From positions 57,670,203-57,734,202 of the forward strand of contig OZ020313.1 in assembly GCA_963971305.1 (NCBI GenBank): a DNA stretch of 64,000 bases. The letters are read 5' to 3'. How positions within the stretch are numbered: position 1 is the stretch's first letter; each line of letters starts with the position of its first letter. The DNA is from Arcuatula senhousia. Taxonomy: Eukaryota; Mollusca; Bivalvia; Mytilida; Mytilidae. The notes below the pieces were generated by a model, which was not told the origin of the DNA, searched no databases, and saw only the letters and a list, made by a program, of their open reading frames with translations. Made by a program: the position numbers and the translations under genes. Below, in pieces: positions 9,724-21,175 of the stretch.

Positions 9724-10959
9724 CTAGGAAAAACCCGCGAATTCGCGGGAAAATCAATCGTGCTTTAAAAAATAGCCCACACAACAAAAACATAGAATTT
9801 GAATGACCTGACCTGGTTGTGCTAATCGCAAATTAAAGGTTCTACGGTATATTTATCTGTAAGTTTTTAGCTTATTGTCTCGTCCGCGAAGCAGTGCGGG
9901 ACATAGATGATACTTTACCGTCGTCGGCGGCGTTAACTTTTTGGGTCAAGTTTTATGGGAGCACATCCAAGAACTATAGGTCGTAGGTCGATGAAACTTG
10001 GTCATGCATATGCCCTAGTAGTAGCTTAGCATCGTTGCATCCCCATCTTTTGACCTTGACCTTCCGGTCGAGTAACTGACAGTTTTCAATATATTTCAAT
10101 ATATATATATATATATAAAAGCAGGGGTAAGGTTTTGCGAGCACCTCTATATCCCAAGAACTATAAGTCCTAGGTTGATAAAACTTGGTATACATATTCC
10201 CCAGTAGCAGCCTAGCACAGTTGCATACCCATCTTTTGACCGATACCTTGAATTTTCGGTTGATTGACTTAAATTATTGCTATTGCATATATTAGCAATG
10301 TTTAAGTTCTATAACCCCTTTTGATCTGAGAAACTGAAAATCCTTATTATTGCAAAGTATAGTGGAAGTTAGAAAGAATAATTGTTTCAGATGATGTCGG
10401 CAGGAGAGACAATCATTTTGGGTGTAATATCTTGTTGTTTTTTTGGCATTTTTTACCCCATCTGCTATTAAAACAAATGTCCAGTGGCAGAGTTTAAATC
10501 AATCGCTAAGCGAATGTGAAATTAAACTTGTTGATGTCTTTGCCATGGGTCGTTAACTTCAACATGGTTTTTATTTTTCTATTAAGCTGCAATTTTTAAC
10601 GATAAAACATTTTTTGCATACATTTTTATAGTGAATTTACCAATATAACCTTTTATATAAAATATTTTAAATATATAGCAAAATTAATGGATAAGTTTTG
10701 TGGGATTTTTTTTGTAATTGCAGAAAACAGGGGAAATAATTTCCATCATTCTAATGCCGGAACGATGACGGCTATAGGTTTTCCGGATTAATTAATTAGG
10801 TTAATTAGCAAATTGCAGACATAATTGCACATGCGCTAATTAAATTTTAAAAGGGCACGATCATCCCCTGTTTTTGATATATGAAGCTTGGTCGTAGCAT
10901 TTGTTGTCTAGGCTGCAACCCGGCTAGAAAAAAACGCTTCGTTATTTTAGTAGTATAGA
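9724..10959 (-). mobile_element. Non-autonomous Helitron, 1,236 bp
   Basis: On the minus strand the element starts TCTATACTACTAAAATAACG after a host A and ends with a perfect 16-base palindrome CCCGCGAATTCGCGGG, six bases, then CTAG before a host T. That is the Helitron layout: 5' TC, 3' hairpin, CTRR, insertion between A and T, no inverted repeats and no target duplication. Removing it joins ATATAAACAA to TGTGAGCACACTC, which restores the 349-bp satellite consensus. The interior has no Rep or helicase; it holds two related roughly 90-bp segments (near 9969 and 10152, about 183 bp apart) and an AT dinucleotide run. Confidence 0.87.
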
Positions 10960-12384
10960 TGTGAGCACACTCTATGACCATGAAATCTATATGAATATAC
11001 TCGTATACAAAATGATCACCTTTCTCGGTACTAGACCATCAAATAAAATGAGCCCTAAAATAAAACCATCACTATTTTTCTTCCAAATTATATTCTAATC
11101 CTATAATATATCTAGTAGTGAATGTTCGGTTAAATGTTATGACCTACATTCACTCACCCTTATCCTTCTACTACTGGGAAATTTCATGACACATGATAGT
11201 CTCAATGACCAAATAATGTATTTCTTCACAGTTTTTGGCAATAATATCCTGATTGAAATCCTTTTAAACAATAGGGTCACCTTTTATGGTACCAGTTCCT
11301 ATATAAACAGTTTGACCACACTCTATGACCATAAAATCCACATATATATACACGTTTACTAAAGATCACCTTTCTTGATACTAGAACCTACATAAAATGA
11401 ACCGTATTATTATACCATTCCAATTATTATTTCAAATTTCATCCTAATCCAAAATGTTATTCAATAGTGAAAGTTAAGTTGGATGTTATGACCTACATTC
11501 ACTCACCCTTTTCCATTTACTCCTTGAACAATATCATCACATTTGATACTATCAATTGCAAAACAGTGTATTTCCTCACAAAATATGGCAATTACATCCA
11601 TATAAATATCATTTGGAACATAATGGTCACCTTTTATGGTGCAAGTTCCTTTATAAACAATGTGATCACACTCTAGGACCATAAAAAAAACATATAAATA
11701 TACTCATACACAAAATCACCTTTCTTGGTAATAGACACCACACAAAATGAATAGTATAATAATACCACTCCAATTTTTATTTCAAATTTTACCCTAATCC
11801 TATATCATATCCATATTGAATGTTTGGTTGGATGTTATTACCTACATTTACTCACCCTATTATTTTTACTTCTGGGACAATATCATCACATTTGATAGTA
11901 TCAATGACCAAATAATGTATTTCCTCACAATTTATGGCAAACAAACCTTATGAACATCCTTTAAAACATAATAGTCACCTTTTATGGTGCAAATTCCTAT
12001 ATAAACATAGGACCATAACATTCATATAAATATACTCATATACAAAATCACCTTTATTGGTACTAGACACCATATAAATTGAATCGTATGATAATACCAT
12101 CCCAATTCTTATTTCAAATTTTATCCTAATCCTATATTATATCCATAAGAGAATGTTTGGTTGGATGTAATGACCTACATTTACTCAACCTATTCCTTTA
12201 TCTCCTGTGACGATATCATCACATTTGATAGAATAAATGACCAAATAATGTATTACCTCACAGTTCATGGCAAAAATATCCTGATAAATATCCTTTAAAA
12301 CAATTGGGTCACCTTATATGGTACCAGTTCCTATATAAACAATGTGACCCCACACTCTAGGAACTTAACATCCATATAAATATA
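10960..12384. repeat. 349-bp subtelomeric satellite, about four units
   Basis: Successive GACCTACATTCACTCACC anchors start at 11141, 11490, 11839 and 12172, giving periods of 349, 349 and 333 bp. The array is cut on the left by the Helitron (a partial monomer precedes it near 9650-9723) and on the right by the TA-flanked element at 12385. Each unit also carries ATTCAATGACC-type and AAAACA..ATGGTCACC boxes. No gene is present. Confidence 0.9.
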
Positions 12385-13649
12385 CACCGCGCCAAAAGTT
12401 AAGCAACACCAACTTTTTTAAACCATAATCATTTTATGGCTTGAAATATTCGCATAATACAAAATGATGGAACATCAAGAAGTAATCACTTCAATTTATA
12501 GACTCTAATTGTGTAATGGACTAAAGATGTTTTATCAGATACGTTTGCAAGTCATGAAAATCCAACTTTTCGAAAATGGTGCAATAACTAAGATAAAATA
12601 GCGTTTAAAAAGTTTAACTTTCAATATCAATTGTAGACTTATAACAATTTATCAATGGATATAAGTTTGTAAACATGACAAATTACCACTATACAAACAC
12701 AAAAATCATGGTTTCAAGCACAAGTTGCTTCCACTGTGGTCAACAAAGGGACTTAATCAGTTTTCACCATAAAAAGTATGAAAAACGCTAAAAAGCCAAA
12801 ATTTTCGCAAATGTGTACGATTTTTTGTCTAAAACAAATTCTTTGTTTTTCCTAACCCTAAAACACATGTTTGAACCTAAAGGATGTCACTTAAGCATTT
12901 GTTTGAATTCCTACCAGAACATATCCGTAAAAAAGGGGGGTTGGATACTCAAAATCTGTTATTGGCATGAAAATATGCAATTCTTATGTTTTTGTGCACG
13001 GCAAAGCTTTACCATTGGTGTAAGTTACTACATCGATATTGATAAAATGTCAAACTTAACTTCAACTTCCGGCAATAGAAGCAAACCTTCAAAAGGTCAA
13101 AATAATGCCTTTAAACAAAAATATCGAAAAACTGAAAAATATCCATTAAAAATTTCCAACTTTGAGATTTTCGGAACGGTTTTATGAGTCTCATTTGTTA
13201 TGAGTACCAAAATGTCACCTTAAAATCAATTAATGTAAAAAATCTAAAGTCAGCATTTTGTACCATGCAAAAGCCATGCAAAAGTAAGCTTCCATTTCTG
13301 AACAATGTTTAGGTCTAAAAACGGAACAAAACTATCCAAAAATGCTGGAGGTGATATGTTAACATCCTAATTGTTACAATAGAGCAAAAAACATATGGTT
13401 TTAATCATCAAAACTCTCAATTTACGCAACCCAAAAGTTGTAACTGAAACAACACTTTTTGGATTGCTTGATTTGTTTGCCAATATTGAATATTCTACAA
13501 AAGCCGAAAATTGTACGATGATTGATTAGAATCAGAAAATGTTGTAAATGTGTGGAAGAAAATATAGGCCAAGTTTCAGGATATTGTTTAGAGAATTATG
13601 GACGCTGTACTAACGTGAGTACAGGTGTTGCTTAACTTATGGCGAGGTG
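12385..13649. mobile_element. TA-flanked inverted-repeat element, 1,265 bp (Tc1/mariner-like, non-autonomous)
   Basis: The left terminus CACCGCGCCAAAAGTTAAG and the inverted right terminus CACCTCGCCATAAGTTAAG match over about 26 bp (with CAACACC following), and TA lies immediately outside both ends (12383-12384 and 13650-13651). The size is normal for a mariner element. However, the longest plus-strand frame (12813-13187, 124 codons) has no DDE/D transposase motif that I can see, so it is probably a decayed or non-autonomous copy. Confidence 0.75.
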
Positions 13650-13651
13650 TA

Positions 13652-13985
13652 TATAATATTTGGATAACGAGGTAGGCGGTGCTTTCAATTATTTGTAACA
13701 GGAATTAACTCCACCCACTGATAAATTTAATAGAAAGGGGAAGCACATAATTGTAGCACGGTTAAATCTTAACCAATCAAAATATTTATCAATGAAATAC
13801 TGGCTCTTGTAGGAGGAATCATGTTTTAGAGGCGGAGCATTTTGTATGTAATATTTGGGTTTTTGCTGTTGATTATCGCATGGAAATTTTCCATTGTGTT
13901 TATATATCACAGGTGACAATTTATGCAAAATCATTCAGTTAAAGTGATTTAGAATACAAATGTCTAATAGTACTTACTTATTCTT
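13652..13985. other. Unassigned AT-rich segment between satellite pieces
   Basis: About 330 bp without recognised homology elsewhere in the window. It interrupts the 349-bp satellite, which resumes near 13986, so it may be a further insertion nested beside the TA element. No terminal repeats are recognised. Confidence 0.45.
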
Positions 13986-14106
13986 TCTTAAAATTAATCA
14001 TATCGTTATAGATATCTTTTAAAACAAAATGATCACTTTTTATGGTATTATGTCCTTTACATACAAAGTGACCGCACTCTATGACCATAAAATCCATAAA
14101 AATATA
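13986..14106. repeat. 349-bp satellite fragment ending at an inversion point
   Basis: Plus-orientation satellite words (TTTTAAAACAAAATGATCAC, GACCATAAAATCCAT) run to about 14105. The following ATATAATTGCCATATACTGT is satellite in the opposite orientation, so the array flips here. Confidence 0.7.
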
Positions 14107-14495
14107 GGATATAATTGCCATATACTGTGAGGAAATATTAAATTATACTTTTCTTTTGATACTTGAAAAATAGAACAGAAATTTACACTCATGAAACCTG
14201 ATGAACAAACCAAAATTAAAAGAATTTAGAACAACTAATGTATAAATTGATGATCTTTTGGAAGCGTATTCATAAATAATCCATGTAACTATTTGCTTGT
14301 AAAAAGATACTGTATGTACATATTTTACTTGAATAATACACAATTTTTTTATGCATTTTTAGATTCCATTAGAATTCAAATCCACTCACTAGAGTAAAAA
14401 TGGAAAGATGGTAGTTACTAGCTACATGTTTGAAATTTGTTTTGTCAAATTATTAGATGTTTGTTTTAAATGTAAGGGTAAGGTTTCTCTTGAAT
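14107..14495. repeat. Right arm of a large inverted repeat
   Basis: Reverse complement of 9293-9690 (see that entry). The arms are about 4.4 kb apart; removing the Helitron and the TA element would bring them to about 1.9 kb. Confidence 0.82.
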
Positions 14496-14526
14496 TGGTT
14501 AGGGTTAGGTTAGGGTTAGGGTTAGG
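14496..14526 (+). repeat. Short interstitial TTAGGG tract
   Basis: GGTTAGGGTTAGGTTAGGG immediately follows the inverted-repeat arm and leads into the telomere-linked module. Confidence 0.9.
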
Positions 14527-15045
14527 TATCGTATAGAGGGGGACCCCACCGATGTATTGATATTTTATTGGTATGTTATATGGTTGGCGTATGAATATAG
14601 GGTTAGAAATACAAATGACAACAAAGTTCCAGACAATAAATTTAGAGTTAGAGTTAGGGTTAGCCGGAACTTCTTTCTAACCCTAACCCCTGTCTTCCAT
14701 TGCGCATGCGCCTTAGGATTTAAAGTCCAGAGTCTCCCCAATAGAATAAGCAATCGGTTCCTATATATGTTGGGTCTTTGGTATAGAAACAATTATAGTG
14801 GTACAACTAATTTGCATAATTATTTCCAAGGGAGATAATTTATTTTTATAACTATGAAAGGTAAATTTCAAAAGACTATATCTCAGTCATTTTTCAACCG
14901 ATTTAAAAAATTCAAACTGTTTTTGAATGCTGATGAGTTTCCCTTTACGAACAGTACCTTCAAATGCATATAAACTGTGTCAATTGTAAGGAAGAAAATC
15001 ATGATAGATGTTAGGTTGGATGTTATGACCTACATTCACTCACCC
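14527..15045. repeat. Telomere-linked module, copy 2
   Basis: It starts with TATCGTATAGAGGGGGACCCC (the GGGGACCCC core is self-complementary), passes through degenerate TTAGGG, then TTAGCCGGAACT, reverse-oriented CTAACCCTAACCCC, TGCGCATGCGCC, the octamer ATTTGCAT at 14810-14817, and ATATCTCAGTCATTTTTCAA. About 500 bp are closely similar to 51823-52303 and 62037-62528. Confidence 0.85.
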
Positions 15046-16060
15046 TTATTTTTTTTACTCATGGGACAATATCATCTCATTTGATAGTATCAATGACCAT
15101 ATAATGTATTTCCTCAAAGTTTATGGCAAATTTATCCTTATGAATATCCTTTAAAACAAAATGGTCAACTTTCATGGTACAACTTCCTATATAAACAATG
15201 TTATTCCACACTCTAGGACAATACAATCCATATAGATATACTCGTATACCTTTCTAGGTACTAGTTAGGTTGCATGTTATGACCTACAATCACTCACCCT
15301 AATTCTTTTACTCCTGGGACAATATCATCCCATTTGATAGTATCAATGACCATATAATGTATTACTGTATTTCCTTACAGTTTATGGCAATCATATCCTT
15401 ATAAATATCCTTTAAAACAATATTGCCACCTTGTGTGGTACTAGTTCCCATATATAACCACACTCTAGGACAATAAAATCTATCTAAATATACTCCTAAG
15501 ACTACACGAACACATTTTATGGTAAAAGTACTGCTATAAAATCATTGACTGGACAATATAAGCATAATATATGGCAAGAATATCCTTATACATTGTCTCC
15601 TTAGACTGCAGGAAAACTTTTTGTGGTCGTATAAAAATAGTGTTTGGTAAAAGGGAAGTAATCTGTATAGTACTCCCGTGATACAACCCACATTTACTCA
15701 CTCGGAAATGTCTCTTTTATCGAGTGTGAACATTTTCATTGATCATAACTTGGAATATATGGCTCAGTGTTTCAGCCTGCTACTTTTATATCTTGTTTTC
15801 AGGGCCGTATCTTTCCATAAACTTTTTTCAGCAAGACCATACACGATTTGGTTGCGTGTTTAGACCTACATTCGCTCACAATGCTAGTCTACGTTTTTAA
15901 ACTACTTACCCCTTTCTTTTGACTCGCACAGCATCCAGATGAACCACTGTCTCTCTTATTTCTGTTTGAGCATCATGTGCCGTCAAAATTCTGAAATAAA
16001 AATGTTTAAAAAGTATGAGCTCTCCTAAAATCGTATAGTGTTTTCGAACAAACAATGTAA
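15046..16060. repeat. Composite block shared with 52.4-53.2 kb
   Basis: The block opens with one and a half units of the 349-bp satellite (15020-15500). It continues with about 560 bp of AT-rich DNA that reappears nearly unchanged at about 52650-53190, including CACTCGGAAATGTCTCTTTT, TTGGTTGCGTGTTTAGACC and CGCACAGCATCCAGATGAAC. A short minus-strand frame (15906-16094) has a counterpart in the other copy and no known domain; I treat it as non-coding. Confidence 0.85.
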
Positions 16061-16779
16061 AGTTCAGGATCAGAAACAAGCTCTGAAACACCAAATAATA
16101 ATTTTAAAAAATCGGACAAAAATGTTTTTAAATGTCAATGAGGCCCTATTGTGGCACAGACATGAAGTTCCAATCTTTATCTACATTGTGTGAAAGTTTC
16201 ATGTAGATCCCCTGAGGAGTTTTGCAGTAGTGGGCGATAGGAGCTGCTTTCCGTTAACCATTGCCCAACTCCATGTTTCGTTGCTGGAAACCCGTGTCCA
16301 ATGCGATCAAGTTTTAACTTGGATTTTAGACATCTGTGATGTATCACCAAGATTGTGTGAAAGTTTCATTAAGATCCACTGATTGGTATAGAAGAAATTG
16401 CAGATGGAGCCTTTGTCATTCGATCACATCATCATTGCCCCTACCCACCACTCCCCCTTTTCCAGTGGTGTATCATCCCTTTCCTGTTCCTATTTTTTTG
16501 TTTTTTGTTCCTATGTGTATTTTGTTCTTTTCAACTTTCGATTACTTACGGGAAAACCTACAATTAATTGGCGGTTGGTACATGTAGTTGGGTGATCGGT
16601 TTATTCTTGAAATATGGGTTTTGAAGCCTGTAGAATTGAACTTTTCTGTCACTTTTGACGAGTCACTGCTTTCTCTTGCCTTGTAACAGGAGCGTGAAAA
16701 TGGTCAAATCTATAGTCTAGTCAGAGTAGAGTTCAGGGAAACCATGACATTTGAGATTGTTCATAATGAACTCAATGCA
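16061..16779. other. Unique-looking spacer, no gene seen
   Basis: It contains two related segments with TTGTGTGAAAGTTTCAT (near 16185 and 16353) followed by roughly AGATCC. A C/T-rich run lies at 16440-16520. An 83-codon and a 65-codon plus-strand frame overlap the pyrimidine run and are low-complexity. No RNA gene or conserved domain recognised. Confidence 0.5.
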
Positions 16780-17080
16780 TTGAAGCTGAAAAATCGGTTT
16801 TTCGTCATTTTCGTCATGATACACCTAACTCGAGAACGACACAAGATAGAGACTTGCAGTTTTTTGCATCGGGTTGCCCGTTAAAAAGTACTGTCCCTAA
16901 GGGGCCAATTTTTCAATTTCGTGACGATAAGAGTACGGGAACATGCCCAAATGAGCACAAATTGATATCTGCAAAGTGGTCAACATGGCAACCGTAACCC
17001 TAACCCTCCCAAAAATATTTTTTCGAGTTTTTCATCAAAAAACTTAATACGAATCACTCATCGGTTTTCTTCCCTGACCT
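16780..17080 (+). repeat. Diverged relative of the 1.18-kb tandem monomer
   Basis: Blocks such as TACACCTAACTCGA, GAGACTTGCA/GATTTTTTGCAT, GGGGCCAATTTTT and TTTTTCATCAAAAAACTTAA occur in the same order as in the monomers at 55.9-62.0 kb (for example 56601-56850), but with many substitutions. This shows the family is older than the present tandem array. Confidence 0.8.
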
Positions 17081-17144
17081 CCCTGTTTCTTGATAAAAAA
17101 ATTCTGTAGAAAAATACACGAAAAACACACTTTTTAAGAAAAAA

Positions 17145-17228
17145 GGGTTAGGGTTAGGGTTAAGGGTTAGGGTAAGGGATGGGGTTAGGGTCAGTTTTAT
17201 GGTTAGGGTTAGGGTTAGGGTTAGGGTA
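17145..17228 (+). repeat. Interstitial TTAGGG tract heading unit 1
   Basis: Degenerate TTAGGG tract with one internal interruption (GTCAGTTTTATGGT). It directly precedes spacer 1, as at 43757-43795 and 49946-50013. Confidence 0.92.
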
Positions 17229-17700
17229 TATACTTAATACGAAGATGAGCCTGGGTTAGGATGAGCCTGTTAATACAGAGTAATGTCCCTTAAGTCACGT
17301 GTTATACAATAGCGTCATCCGCCATCTTGGAAAAGAAAAGTAAACATGCGCTAAAGGTTAAGTTTTTTTTTTCATATATACGTATTGATTATGAATTGAA
17401 AAACGGTTGTTAATTGTAAAACAATTATAACATTACTGAATCAAGAAAGCAAATCCATCTTATCTTTATTATCAATCGTTTAAAAAATAATTATTATTTG
17501 AAAATGCATAACGTAGACATTATGTATAAAACCAGACAGGTTTTATTATAATGTTCTATTTTAAGTATTTCTAAGGCATGGTATTTTATTTCCGCCAATA
17601 AAACTTTTGTAATTGCATTACACGATATAATTTCTGAAATATTGAAAATTTTTGACCTCAGAATAATAAATATACTTAGTAAACAAAAAAGATAATCCGT
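17229..17700. repeat. Spacer 1, copy 1
   Basis: About 470 bp found three times in the window (17229, 43797, 50014), always between a TTAGGG tract and a C-rich satellite. It begins TACTTAATACGAAGATGAGC, with GATGAGCCTG repeated twice. About 70 bp in, it has an E-box CACGTG (17296-17301) and CCGCCATCTTG (17319-17329), which matches the YY1 consensus. The rest is AT-rich with no gene. Confidence 0.9.
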
Positions 17701-18317
17701 TACCTATCTAGAAAAAACCTTATAAGGATAGCATGGGTAAACCCAAAAACCAATAACCTAAGTATACCCATTACCAATAAACTATGTTTACCCATAACCC
17801 ACAACCTAGGTATACCCATAACCCATAATCCAGGTAAACCCTTGACCCTTAACCAAAAACCCAGGTAAACCCATGACCCATAACTCATAACCTAGTTAAA
17901 CCCATAACCCATAACCCAGGTAAACCCATGATCCATAACCATGACCTAGGTTAACCCATAACCCATAACCCAGGTAAACTCATAATCAATTACCTTGGTA
18001 AACCCATAGCCCATAAATAATATATACCCATTACCCATAACCTAAGTATACCCATAACCCATAACCAATAACCTATATATACCCATTACCCGTAATCAAG
18101 GTAAACCCATAACCGATAACCAATGTAAACCAATAACCCATAACCTAAGTAGAACCCTTACCCATAACCTAGGTAAACCCATAACTCAGAACCTTTAGCC
18201 TATGTATACCCCTGACCCATTACCTAGGTTTAACGATAACCCATAACTTAGATATGCCCTATACCAATAAACTAAATAAACCCATAACCCATAACCTATG
18301 TGAACCCATTATCCATA
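17701..18317 (-). repeat. C-rich (minus-oriented) telomere-like satellite, unit 1 part a
   Basis: AACCCATAACCCATAACC with GGTAAACCC linkers: the same satellite as the G-rich arrays, in reverse orientation. It is nearly colinear with 44291-44889 and 50511-51103, and is interrupted at 18316 by a transposon. Confidence 0.93.
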
Positions 18318-18332
18318 CAGTACTTGAACCGA

Positions 18333-18540
18333 TCAATGCAACACTTTGACGGATCGATGACTGATCGGTAACGGATTGACGACGCGTTTGGACCGGATTG
18401 ATGACTGATTGATCACGAATTGGTGAATGATTGGTGACGCGTTGTTGACTGATTGATGACGGATCGGACGGATTGGACGGATGACGGATACCATTGGTAA
18501 CCGGGCTATCGATCCGTTATTTTGACTGATACGATCGATC
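18333..18540. repeat. Left subterminal repeat cluster of the 2.9-kb transposon
   Basis: About twenty 10-11-bp words of the type GACTGATCGGT, GATTGATGAC and GGATTGACGAC run end to end, with recurring GACGCGT. Similar words in the same sense are found at 20995-21175. Confidence 0.8.
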
Positions 18541-18999
18541 GGTATAATTAGAAAACTCTTCTGTGAAACGAAGTTATCGTTTATACCTATACGTTTATAA
18601 CATATATAACGCAACACAAACCAGTCACAGCGTGAATTTGATTTGTTTTAAATAAATTTTGCTATAGTGTTAAATATAAGACATACATTTTCTATTTAAA
18701 TATGTTAATATTATTAATCTAATGAATTTAATAATTGTTTACATAGTACTTCCTTTAAACTAAATAGGCAAAGTTCGTATTCTTTTCTTCTATAAAAATA
18801 ACACTAATATAATTTTATTTTATTTGTTCTGATTTTTAAATACAAAAACAGAAACTGTGCTGAAAAAATCTTTAAAATGTAAAAAGATTCTGCTTAGAAC
18901 AATTATTTCAACAATTTGTAACATATAACTAAGAACAAAAAATTCAGGAGATATCAATAATCTAGAAAATTTTATTTATATTTTTTTTTTAATTCACTG

Positions 19000-20500
19000 T
19001 GTTAAATTTGTTCGCATAGGAATATAGATCACATTTGCAAATTTCTTATGTAAAATATATGAAACTTTAGTAAAATCTTATATTTGAGCATAAAATTATA
19101 TGACGGTTTGATAAAATTGACAAGAAAATGTTTGCGAATCAACTTTTTTCATTAGGTTTGACACATTATTGCTAAGATAAGTTGAAAAGTTGCATAACTA
19201 CATATTGCTGACTTAAAAAATAAGGTTCATAAAGTTAAGAGATTATGAATAAAATTTGTTCGCAAAGGAATATAGATCACATTTGCAAATTTCTTATATA
19301 AAATATATGAAACTATAGTAAAATCTTCTATTTGAGCATAAAATTATATGACGGTTTAATAAAAATGCCAAGAAAATGTTTGTGAAACAACTTTTTACAT
19401 CAGGTTTGACACATTAATGCTAAGACAACTTGAAAAGTTGCATAACTACATATTGCTGACTTAAAAAATAAGGTTCATATAGTAAAGAGACAATAAAGAA
19501 TATTTGTTTACAAAGGAATATAGATCACATTTACAAATTTCTTACGTAAAATATATGAAACTATAGTAAAATCTTCTATTTGAGCATAAAATTATATGAT
19601 GGTTTAATAAAATTGACAAGAAAATGTTTTCGAAACAACTTTTTTCATTAGGTTTGACACATTAATGCTAAGATAACTTGAAAAGTTGCATAACTACATA
19701 TTGCTGACTTAAAAAATAAGGTTCATAAAGTTAAGAGATTATGAAGAAAATTTGTTCGCAAAGGAATATAGATCACATTTGCAAATTTCTTATGTAAAAT
19801 ATATGAAACTATAGTAAAATCTTCTATTTGAGCATAAAATTATATGACGGTTTAATAAAATTGACAAGAAAATGTTTTCGAATCAACTTTTTACATCAGG
19901 TTTGACACATTTATGCTAAGACAACTTGAAAAGTTGCATAACTACATATTGCTGACTTAAAAAATAAGGTTCATATAGTAAAGAGACAATAAAGAAAATT
20001 TGTTCGCAAAGGAATATAGATCACATTTGCAAATTTCTTATGTAAAATATATGAAACTATAGTAAAATCTTATATTTGAGCATAAAATTATTTGACGGTT
20101 TAATAAAATTGCCAAGAAAATGTTTGCGAAACAACTTTTTTCATCAGGTTTGACACATTAATGCTAAGACAAGTTGAAAAGTTGCATAACTACATATTTC
20201 TGACTTAAAAAATAAGGTTCATATAGTAAATAGACAATAAAGAAAATTTGTTCGCAAAGGAATATAGATCACATTTACAAATTTCTTAATGTAAAATATA
20301 TGATACTATAGTAAAATCTTCTATTTGAGCATAAAATTATATGACGGTTGAATAAAGTTTACATGAAATTGTTTGCGAAACAACTATTTTCATCAGATTT
20401 GACACATAAATGCTATAATATTTTGAAAACTTGAATAACTTCATATCTTTAACTTTTAAAATAAGGTTCATATTTAACCATTTTTAAGAGATTATAAGGA
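19000..20500. repeat. 248-bp tandem repeat inside the 2.9-kb transposon
   Basis: Six units with the anchor AATATAGATCACATTT at 19021, 19269, 19517, 19765, 20013 and 20261 give an exact 248-bp period, followed by a diverged seventh near 20500. Alternate units share small variants (TTAAGAGATTATGAA versus AAAGAGACAATAAAG), which suggests a two-unit higher-order step. AT-rich, no coding frame. Confidence 0.93.
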
Positions 20501-20994
20501 AAATTTATTTCCATTATAGAATTGTTAAGACCAAACATTTCTTATGCAAGCTACAAATGTGTAAGAAATTAAAAATCTGATGTTTGAGCCTAATATTATA
20601 TGATGGTTTTATAACAATCACAAAAAAATTGTTTTCAAAATAACTTTATGACAAGATTTTAAATGAGTTATTTTAAAATATAATATATTTGACCAGGAAC
20701 ATTTTATTTAATGTTCCTGATTTGACATAAAAAATCGTATGAATTTTCGCATTTTAAAACAGAAATGTGTTATGTCTTTACATTAAAGTTGGACTTTAAT
20801 ATTTATTTAAGCACGATTCGGCTGTGCTTTTTAATATTCTATGTTTAATTATTGATATAAAACACGTCTAATGTCCCGCTTTTACATTTATTTATATATA
20901 TAAATTTCTATTTTATTCAAAGATTGTATGCATTCGATCAAGGAGTCACGTGATACAATAAGCGAAACGAACTTAAAAATTCCGTATTTTAGAT

Positions 20995-21175
20995 TGAATT
21001 GACGCGTGACGGATTGGTAAATTGCATCATGGGATGCATTTGACGGATAGGATCGGACGGATTGGTGACTGATCGATGACGGATTGGTAACTGATTGATG
21101 ACGGATCGGTGAATGATTGAGACCGGATCGATGACTGATTGGTGACTGATTGATGACGCGTGACGGATCGCAAAA
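20995..21175. repeat. Right subterminal repeat cluster of the 2.9-kb transposon
   Basis: Words GACGGATTGGTGAC, TGATTGATGACGG and GACGCGTGACGGATCG repeat densely before the terminal inverted repeat. They keep the same sense as the left cluster, although the terminal repeats themselves are inverted. Confidence 0.8.

Noticed and set aside
12813..13187. 124-codon frame inside the TA element as a transposase
   Set aside because: No helix-turn-helix or DD(E/D) pattern is visible and the composition is that of AT-rich non-coding DNA.
18990..20500. CRISPR-like array from regularly spaced repeats
   Set aside because: The 248-bp units repeat along their full length without unique spacers, and the sequence is eukaryotic.
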